From contig JAUPTP010000201.1 of the NCBI GenBank assembly GCA_030918015.1, forward strand, positions 1-5,388: a stretch of DNA of 5,388 nucleotides, in the 5' to 3' direction. Shown in pieces: positions 1-4,516 of this stretch. How positions within the stretch are numbered: the first letter of the stretch is position 1; every line of letters begins with the position of its first letter. The position numbers and the translations under genes are program-made. The stretch is from Pseudomonadota bacterium. Lineage in GTDB: Bacteria > Pseudomonadota > Gammaproteobacteria > Burkholderiales > Burkholderiaceae_C. Below the pieces are notes generated by a model. That model was not told the origin of the DNA. It worked only from the letters and a program-made list of their open reading frames with translations, and did not search any database.

Positions 1-2
1 GC

Positions 3-515
3 GGCGGCGCGCTGCTCGACGCACACACGGCCGCGCACGGCCCGCTGCCCGACGACGCGCTGCTGATCGTCGTCGGCGACGGCCTGTCCTCGGCGGCGGT
101 CGAGCGCCAGGCGGTGCCGCTGCTGGCCGAACTCCAGCGCCAGCGCCCGCCCGGCTGGTCGCTCGGGCCGGTGGTGGTGGCCACGCAGGCGCGGGTCGCG
201 CTGGGCGACGACATCGGCCAGCGCCTGGGCGCGGCGATGGTGGCGGTGCTGATCGGCGAGCGCCCGGGCCTGAGTTCGCCCGACAGCCTGGGCGTCTACC
301 TGACCCGCGCGCCCCGGGTCGGCCGCCATGATGCCGAACGCAACTGCCTGTCCAACGTGCGCGCCGAAGGCCTGGTGCATGCCGAGGCGGCGCGCAGGCT
401 GTGGTGGCTGGCCGAGGCCGCACGCCGGCTGGGCGCCACCGGCGTGGCGCTGAAGGACGACAGCGGCCAGGCGCTGCTGGGCGAGGGCCCGGTCAGCCCG
501 CCGCTTCCGCGCTGA
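3..515 (+). CDS. eutC: Ethanolamine ammonia-lyase small (light) subunit, C-terminal part
   Basis: This is the 3' part of a gene that begins before the window; 170 residues are visible, against roughly 270-300 for the whole family, so more than a third is missing on the left. EutC pairs with EutB to form the adenosylcobalamin-dependent lyase that splits ethanolamine into acetaldehyde and ammonia. The fragment shows the EutC signatures in the expected order: VVGDGLSS near fragment residues 23-30, SSPDSLG at 91-97 followed by a VYLTRAPRVG stretch, and RNCLSNVRAEGL around 113-124. It ends at TGA 513-515. The reading frame is open from position 3, so the GTG at 114 is an internal valine codon rather than a start. 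eutB would be expected immediately upstream, outside the window. The last 23 bp overlap the 3' end of the convergent regulator gene. Identification is firm; the N-terminus cannot be assessed. Confidence 0.95.
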   Translation, partial: GGALLDAHTAAHGPLPDDALLIVVGDGLSSAAVERQAVPLLAELQRQRPPGWSLGPVVVATQARVALGDDIGQRLGAAMVAVLIGERPGLSSPDSLGVYLTRAPRVGRHDAERNCLSNVRAEGLVHAEAARRLWWLAEAARRLGATGVALKDDSGQALLGEGPVSPPLPR

Positions 516-1209
516 AGCGGTAGCCGATGCCGCGCACGGTGCGGATCATCTCGCCGGCGGCGGCCTCGCCGAGCTCGCGGCGCAGGCGGCGGATGTTCTG
601 GTCGACGGTGCGCAGGTCGACATCGGCCGCCTCGCCCCAGACCCGGCTGCGCAGCGTCTCGCGCGTGAGCACCCGCCCCGACTGCTCGATCAGGCAGCGC
701 AGCAGCCGCAGCTCGATCGGCGAGAGATCGAGCTCGACCCGCCGGCCCTGGCGCCGCACGGTGATCAGGTGGCGGTCCATGTCGATCTCGATGCCCCCCG
801 GGCGCGCAGGCGCCGGCAGCGGCAGGGGCTCGGCGCGCAGGTCGGGCAGGCTGCGCAGGCGCTCGACCAGCTCCCGCGGCGCGTAGGGCTTGTGCAGGCA
901 CAGCGCCACGCGCGGCAGGGCGCCGCAGCAGGTGCCCGATCCGGAGGTCACGACGATGCGCACCTGGGCCGGCAGCTGCTCGCAGAAGCCCAGGTCGGCG
1001 GTCTCGGGCGAGTCGGGGTCGATCAGCAGCACGTCGGGCAGCACGTCGGCGGCCAGCCGGCGGGCCTCGACCGCGCTGGCGGCCGCCACCGGGATGAAGC
1101 CGGCCTCGCGCAGGTGCAGCACCAGCAGCTCGCGAATGACCGGCTCGGCCACCAGGGTCAGCACGGTGCGACGCACCGGAGCGGTCGCAGGGCTTGCGGC
1201 ATCGGACAT
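493..1209 (-). CDS. OmpR/PhoB-family response regulator with an atypical receiver domain
   Basis: The product is 238 residues, the usual size for a receiver plus winged-helix regulator. Residues 15-121 align with a receiver: the EPVIRELL segment after the first strand (22-29), phosphoacceptor-position Asp64 in LLIDPD, Thr88 in IVVTSG, and Lys107-Pro108 in the HKPY motif. Residues 138-233 are a PhoB/OmpR DNA-binding domain with LSPIELRLL (162-170), GRVLTRETL (178-186), VDLRTVDQNIRRLRREL (197-213, the recognition helix region) and TVRGIGYRFS at the end. The two acidic residues that normally precede EP and hold Mg are replaced by Val20-Ala21, so phosphorylation may be altered. The start is ATG 1207-1209: GGAG (1217-1220) sits 7 nt upstream, and the frame's further N-terminal extension to 1488 is arginine/proline-rich and shows no homology. 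No sensor kinase is adjacent, so it is an orphan in this window. A direct repeat like a Pho box precedes it. Target genes are unknown; nearby amine genes are possible. Confidence 0.88.
   Translation of the reverse strand: MSDAASPATAPVRRTVLTLVAEPVIRELLVLHLREAGFIPVAAASAVEARRLAADVLPDVLLIDPDSPETADLGFCEQLPAQVRIVVTSGSGTCCGALPRVALCLHKPYAPRELVERLRSLPDLRAEPLPLPAPARPGGIEIDMDRHLITVRRQGRRVELDLSPIELRLLRCLIEQSGRVLTRETLRSRVWGEAADVDLRTVDQNIRRLRRELGEAAAGEMIRTVRGIGYRFSAEAAG
501..520. terminator. Hairpin at the convergent eutC/regulator 3' ends, possible bidirectional terminator
   Basis: CCGCTTC (501-507) and GAAGCGG (514-520) form a perfect 7-bp inverted repeat around a 6-nt loop. It spans the eutC stop codon and also lies within the last codons of the opposite-strand regulator, exactly where two convergent transcripts would end. 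Neither side is followed by a run of T, so it is not a classical intrinsic terminator. It could act as a processing or 3'-end stabilising structure, or help a Rho-dependent end. The stem is directly visible; the function is inferred. Confidence 0.5.
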
Positions 1210-1216
1210 GGGGCGT

Positions 1217-1220
1217 CTCC
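1217..1220 (-). promoter_or_regulatory. Ribosome binding site of the response regulator
   Basis: On the minus strand GGAG lies 7 nt before the ATG at 1207-1209. It decides the start of the regulator, because the reading frame itself stays open for another 93 codons upstream without family-like sequence. Confidence 0.7.
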
Positions 1221-1256
1221 GGGAATTCGATCGGATGACGATCCTCGCCTCCTCGC

Positions 1257-1274
1257 GTGACAACCGTTTGACAG
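1257..1274 (-). promoter_or_regulatory. Pho-box-like direct repeat in front of the response regulator
   Basis: Read on the minus strand this is CTGTCAAACGGTTGTCAC: two 7-mers (CTGTCAA, TTGTCAC) separated by 4 nt, giving the TGTCA core an 11-bp period. That is the architecture bound by PhoB-type dimers, in which each subunit takes one 11-bp repeat. From memory it matches 15 of 18 positions of the E. coli phoA Pho box (CTGTCATAAAGTTGTCAC). Ten nucleotides further on lies GAGGAT (1241-1246), placed like the -10 element of PhoB-dependent promoters and matching TATAAT at 3 of 6 positions, including the second A and last T. The box is 47 nt upstream of the regulator ATG. Binding by the regulator itself (autoregulation) or by a genomic PhoB are both possible; neither is shown by sequence alone. 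Confidence 0.55.
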
Positions 1275-1306
1275 TCGCATGATCGCCGCGGCGGCCGACA
1301 CGGGAC

Positions 1307-1972
<666 letters not shown>

Positions 1973-1980
1973 GGACAGAA

Positions 1981-1998
1981 AGTCGTCGAAGTCGTCGG
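1981..1998. repeat. Tandem 9-mer in the kinase leader
   Basis: AGTCGTCGA at 1981-1989 is followed directly by AGTCGTCGG at 1990-1998, differing only in the last base. The repeat lies 8 nt before the kinase ATG, in the place where a Shine-Dalgarno sequence would be expected. It may be chance in GC-rich DNA or a site acting on kinase translation or transcription. Confidence 0.4.
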
Positions 1999-2065
1999 AT
2001 CGGGCCTGAAGCCTAGCAAACCACGCCGGTCTCGCGGGGGCGATTCCGCGTGGTACCGACGCGAC

Positions 2066-2077
2066 TCACGGCCGTGA
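2066..2077. promoter_or_regulatory. Perfect palindrome, candidate operator in the kinase/puuB divergent region
   Basis: TCACGGCCGTGA is a 12-bp perfect palindrome. Its right end overlaps the -35 element (GTGACA, 2074-2079) of the best sigma-70-like promoter for puuB, a position suited to repression. The divergent region could let one regulator control both the kinase and the puu genes. No regulator family is identified from the sequence of the site. Confidence 0.35.
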
Positions 2078-2103
2078 CAGCGCGGGCACGCTTGCCGCAC
2101 AAT
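2074..2103 (+). promoter_or_regulatory. Candidate sigma-70 promoter for puuB
   Basis: GTGACA (2074-2079, 5 of 6 to TTGACA) and CACAAT (2098-2103, 4 of 6 to TATAAT) are separated by 18 nt. Transcription would begin near 2110, about 44 nt before the puuB ATG. This is the best housekeeping-type promoter I can find in the divergent region, but in this base composition the match is only suggestive. Confidence 0.4.
2084..2099 (+). promoter_or_regulatory. Weak candidate sigma-54 promoter for puuB
   Basis: GGGCACGCTTGCCGCA has the required GG-N10-GC spacing (GG 2085-2086, GC 2097-2098) and the full GGCACG of the -24 element. The -12 element is CCGC instead of TTGC, giving 13 of 16 consensus positions. 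It lies inside the spacer of the sigma-70 candidate, so the two would be alternative promoters with start sites close to 2110. Weaker than the site in front of puuD. Confidence 0.25.
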
Positions 2104-2107
2104 CGAT

Positions 2108-2117
2108 CCGGATCCGG
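2108..2117. repeat. CCGGATCCGG palindrome in the puuB leader
   Basis: A perfect 10-bp palindrome, which also contains a tandem GATCCG-GATCCG (2105-2116). It lies right at the predicted transcription start of puuB and could be an operator or a small leader hairpin. Nothing else supports a function. Confidence 0.3.
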
Positions 2118-2153
2118 CAGCCGCCGGCCAGGGAGAGAAAAAAACGGACCCGC

Positions 2154-3488
2154 ATGCTGCTGCAGACCGACCGAGCCTTGGCGCGTCATTCCTGGTACGC
2201 GCAGACCACCCCCCGTCATCAGGAGCACCCCCCGCTGCACGACGAGACCCGTGCCGACGTGGCCATCGTCGGCGGCGGCCTGGCCGGACTGTCGGCCGCG
2301 CTCGAGCTGGCCCAGCGCGGCCGGCAGGTCGTGCTGCTGGAGGCGCTGCGGATCGGCTGGGGCGCCTCGGGCCGCAACGGCGGCCAGGCGCTGGGCGGGC
2401 TGGCCTGCGGCATGGCGCAGATCGAGGCCCGGCTGGGCATGGCTGACGCGCGCCGACTCTGGGCCATGACGCTCGAAGGACTGTCTCTGATCCACGCACG
2501 GCGCGACCGCTACCGCATCGACTGCGACTGGCAGGCCGGGGCGCTGACCGTGGCCACCAGCTCGCGCAAGGCCGCCGTGCTGCGCCGCGAGGCCGATCGG
2601 CTCGCCGAGGTCTACGGCCATCCCGCGCGCTGGCTGGCCCGCGAGGAGCTGGGGCTGCACATCCACAGCCGCCGCTACCACGGCGGCTGCCACGACCGCC
2701 GCGGCGGCCACCTGCATCCGCTGAAGTACACGCTCGGCCTGGCCGATGCGGCCTGGCGCGAGGGGGCACGGCTGCACGAGCACAGCCCGGTGCGGCGCCT
2801 CGAGCGCCACCGCGGCGCGACCGTGCTGCACACGCCCCGGGGACGGGTCGTCGCCGACCAGGTGCTGCTGGCCGGCAGCGTGCACCTGCCCGCCTCCTGC
2901 CGCGGCGAGCCCGGACTGAGCCCGGCCGCCGGGGACCGCATCATGCCGGTCGGCACCTACCTGGCCGTGACCGAGCCACTCGAGCCCGGCGAGATGGATG
3001 CGCTGCTGCCCACGCGCGCCGCGGTCTGCGACAGCGATGTCGTGCTCGACTACTTCCGCCCCACCGCCGACCAGCGCCTGCTCTTCGGCGGCAAGGTGAG
3101 CTACAGCACGCTGACGCCGCCACACCTGGCCCGTCGCCTGCGCTCGCGCATGGCGCGGGTCTTTCCGAGGCTGGCGCATCGGCCGTTCAGTCATGTCTGG
3201 GGCGGCTTCGTCGACATCACGATGAACCGCGCGCCCGACTTCAGCCGGCTGCCCCCGGATGGTGCGGCCAGCGCACCGATCTATCTCCTGCAGGGCTTCT
3301 CGGGCCATGGCCTGGCGCTGTCGGGGCTGGCAGGCAAGCTGGTGGCCGAGGCGATCTGCGAGGACGCCGGGCGCTTCGACCTGTTCTCGCAGCTGAGCCC
3401 GCCGCCGTTTCCCGGTCACGCACGACTGCGCATGCCCGCCCTGGTGCTGAGCATGCTCTGGCACCGGATCCGCGACCGGCTCGGATGA
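2154..3488 (+). CDS. puuB: FAD-dependent gamma-glutamylputrescine oxidase-like (PuuB/OrdL family)
   Basis: The 444-residue protein matches the PuuB/DAO family (E. coli PuuB is about 426). In the Puu pathway this cytoplasmic flavoenzyme oxidises gamma-glutamylputrescine to gamma-glutamyl-aminobutyraldehyde with release of ammonia and hydrogen peroxide. Visible features are the N-terminal HSWYA motif (12-16), the Rossmann dinucleotide motif VAIVGGGLAGLSAAL (36-50) with Glu63 ending the second strand, the family motif GASGRNGGQ (70-78), GGHLHPLKY in the middle, and the C-terminal FAD-contacting LLQGFSGHG (378-386). The last residues, RDRLG, match the E. coli PuuB end. ATG 2154 is chosen because no start codon lies in frame upstream and the N-terminal motif sits where expected; a good GGGAG (2131-2135) is rather far (18 nt), with a weaker GGA at 2146-2148, and an A7 tract lies between them. 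puuD follows 151 nt later. The true amine substrate could differ from putrescine. Confidence 0.82.
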   Translation: MLLQTDRALARHSWYAQTTPRHQEHPPLHDETRADVAIVGGGLAGLSAALELAQRGRQVVLLEALRIGWGASGRNGGQALGGLACGMAQIEARLGMADARRLWAMTLEGLSLIHARRDRYRIDCDWQAGALTVATSSRKAAVLRREADRLAEVYGHPARWLAREELGLHIHSRRYHGGCHDRRGGHLHPLKYTLGLADAAWREGARLHEHSPVRRLERHRGATVLHTPRGRVVADQVLLAGSVHLPASCRGEPGLSPAAGDRIMPVGTYLAVTEPLEPGEMDALLPTRAAVCDSDVVLDYFRPTADQRLLFGGKVSYSTLTPPHLARRLRSRMARVFPRLAHRPFSHVWGGFVDITMNRAPDFSRLPPDGAASAPIYLLQGFSGHGLALSGLAGKLVAEAICEDAGRFDLFSQLSPPPFPGHARLRMPALVLSMLWHRIRDRLG

Positions 3489-3489
3489 A

Positions 3490-3518
3490 GCCCCGCGGGG
3501 CGTCAGGCCCTTCGGGGC
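3490..3518 (+). terminator. Twin hairpins just after the puuB stop
   Basis: Two near-identical 12-mers start one base after the stop codon: GCCCCGCGGGGC (3490-3501) and GCCCTTCGGGGC (3507-3518), differing at two positions. Each can form a 4-bp GCCC/GGGC stem, the second capped by the exceptionally stable UUCG tetraloop. The first left arm GCCCC can also pair with the last GGGGC. There is no T-run, so intrinsic termination is uncertain. mRNA 3'-end protection or partial termination between puuB and puuD is plausible. Confidence 0.45.
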
Positions 3519-3530
3519 AACCCGGTGGAC

Positions 3531-3545
3531 GCACCCGATTGGTGC
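3531..3545. promoter_or_regulatory. NtrC-type binding palindrome upstream of puuD
   Basis: GCACC (3531-3535), 5 nt (CGATT), GGTGC (3541-3545) is a perfect inverted repeat with the half-sites and spacing of the enterobacterial NtrC site (TGCACC-N5-GGTGCA; the E. coli glnA site is TGCACCAACATGGTGCA). Only the outermost T and A of the consensus are missing. It abuts the -24 element of the sigma-54 promoter directly, centred near -34 relative to the predicted start, which is far closer than usual for an enhancer. NtrC is the best candidate because of the sigma-54 promoter and nitrogen-scavenging genes; repression or an auxiliary contact rather than classical enhancer activity is possible. Confidence 0.6.
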
Positions 3546-3561
3546 TGGCACACTCCCTGCA
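3546..3561 (+). promoter_or_regulatory. Sigma-54 (RpoN) promoter of puuD
   Basis: TGGCACACTCCCTGCA matches the consensus TGGCACR-N4-TTGCW at every defined position except the first T of the -12 element. The invariant GG (3547-3548) and GC (3559-3560) are separated by exactly 10 nt. Transcription should start near 3572, leaving a leader of about 68 nt before the puuD ATG. A sigma-54 promoter requires an activating enhancer-binding protein, and the adjacent NtrC-like palindrome fits nitrogen-limitation control of puuD and, by read-through, puuA. Confidence 0.65.
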
Positions 3562-3608
3562 ACAGTGGGTCGTCATCTTGTCCGCCCCTGTCAGTAAGCC
3601 CAGTGCCG

Positions 3609-3625
3609 CCAGGCCAAGAACCTGG
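3609..3625 (+). promoter_or_regulatory. Small leader hairpin before puuD
   Basis: CCAGG (3609-3613) and CCTGG (3621-3625) form a 5-bp stem with a 7-nt loop, ending 14 nt before the puuD ATG. There is no recognisable Shine-Dalgarno sequence between the stem and the start codon. The hairpin may influence ribosome access, but it is short and could be chance. Confidence 0.25.
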
Positions 3626-3639
3626 TCGCAGCAAGCCCA

Positions 3640-4419
3640 ATGAACTGCACACCTCCGTCCCGCCGCCCCCCCGTGGTGCTGGTCCCGGCCTGCAACCGGA
3701 TGCTCGGACAGCATCCCTTCCATGTCGCAGGCCAGAAGTATGTCGATGCGGTCCGCCTGGCCGGCGCGCTGCCGCTGGTGGTGCCTGCCGCCGCGCCCGA
3801 GGAGCTCGATGCGCTGCTCGATCTGGCCGACGGCGTGCTGCTGACCGGCTCGCCCTCCAACGTCCACCCCAGCCACTTCGGCGAGTCCGTCCGCGACCCC
3901 GCGCTGCCGCTCGACCCGGTGCGCGATGACTGGACGCTGCCGCTGATTCCTCGGGTCATCGCGCGCGGCATGCCGCTGCTGGCGATCTGCCGCGGCTTCC
4001 AGGAGGTCAACGTGGCGCTGGGCGGCTCGCTGCACCAGGCGGTGCTGGAGGTGGACGGTCTGGCCGATCACCGTGCCCGCGGCACCGACCCGGTCGAGGT
4101 GCAGTACGGCCCGGCCCATCCGGTGCATCTCGTGCCGGAGGGCCTGATGGCCCGCGCGCTGGGCCGCCCCGACGACATCACGGTCAACAGCGTGCACGGC
4201 CAGGGCGTGAACCGCCTGGCCGACGGCCTGCGTGTCGAGGCCCGCGCGCCCGATGGCCTGGTCGAGGCCTTCTCGACCGGCACGGCCGCCTTCCAGCTGG
4301 CCGTGCAGTGGCATCCCGAGTGGCAGGCGGCCGGCAATCCGGTCTCGGTGGCGCTGCTGCGCGCCTTCGGCCTGGCCTGCCAGGACTACCGCGACCTGCA
4401 CCGCCCACCCAGTCGCTGA
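3640..4419 (+). CDS. puuD: Gamma-glutamyl-gamma-aminobutyrate hydrolase family protein (class I glutamine amidotransferase-like)
   Basis: The 259-residue protein is the same length as E. coli PuuD (about 254) and belongs to the class I glutamine amidotransferase-like hydrolases (peptidase C26). PuuD cleaves gamma-glutamyl-GABA to glutamate and GABA in the cytoplasm, the last step of the gamma-glutamylated putrescine route. The catalytic triad is visible: nucleophile Cys117 in AICRGFQE (115-122, the nucleophile elbow), His225 and Glu227 in VQWHPEW (222-228). Family-specific motifs GSPSNVHP (70-77), GGSLHQ (128-133), VNSVHGQG (182-189) and EARAPDGLVEA (200-210) match PuuD closely. ATG 3640 is the only reasonable start, since an in-frame TAA lies at 3595-3597 and there is no ATG, GTG or TTG between. 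It lacks a clear ribosome binding site. Its own sigma-54 promoter lies upstream, and the synthetase gene follows after 97 nt. Hydrolysis of related gamma-glutamyl acids is possible. Confidence 0.9.
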   Translation: MNCTPPSRRPPVVLVPACNRMLGQHPFHVAGQKYVDAVRLAGALPLVVPAAAPEELDALLDLADGVLLTGSPSNVHPSHFGESVRDPALPLDPVRDDWTLPLIPRVIARGMPLLAICRGFQEVNVALGGSLHQAVLEVDGLADHRARGTDPVEVQYGPAHPVHLVPEGLMARALGRPDDITVNSVHGQGVNRLADGLRVEARAPDGLVEAFSTGTAAFQLAVQWHPEWQAAGNPVSVALLRAFGLACQDYRDLHRPPSR

Positions 4420-4423
4420 GTCA

Positions 4424-4481
4424 GCGCGCCCGCCCCGTCCGAACCCTGCCCTTCGTGCACGCCCTGAGCGGGGCGGCGCGC
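4424..4481 (+). repeat. Long imperfect hairpin between puuD and puuA
   Basis: GCGCGC (4424-4429) and CGCCCCG (4431-4437) pair with CGGGGCG (4469-4475) and GCGCGC (4476-4481), giving 13 G:C pairs interrupted by a single bulged C (4430) around a 31-nt loop (4438-4468). It starts five bases after the puuD stop and ends 35 nt before the puuA start. It is followed by no T-run. Likely roles are mRNA processing, differential stability of the puuD and puuA parts of one transcript, or attenuation; all are inference from structure and position. Confidence 0.5.
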
Positions 4482-4516
4482 CGGTGGCGTTCGTCCCCAC
4501 GAGACCGAGACGATCC

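Noticed and set aside
1268..1273. TTGACA on the plus strand as a -35 box
   Set aside because: No gene lies downstream on the plus strand and no -10 partner is seen; the same bases are explained by one half of the TGTCA direct repeat on the minus strand.
1284..1293. CGCCGCGGCG palindrome after the kinase stop as a terminator
   Set aside because: It is short, has almost no loop and no T-run, and such GC palindromes are common at this base composition.
3443..3465. GGTGC-N13-GCACC near the end of puuB as a distal NtrC site
   Set aside because: The half-sites face the opposite way and the spacing is wrong; both lie in codons of the conserved C-terminus.
3462..3480. GG-N10-GC spacing around TGGCACCGGATCCGC at the puuB end as a second sigma-54 promoter
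   Set aside because: The -12 element is CCGC rather than TTGC and it lies within coding sequence; the site at 3546-3561 is much better.
2013..3551. Long open frame on the minus strand (512 codons) opposite puuB
   Set aside because: It is antisense to a clearly recognised flavoenzyme, its translation is low-complexity and rich in Ala, Arg, Gly and Gln with no family motif, and such frames are expected from high third-position GC.
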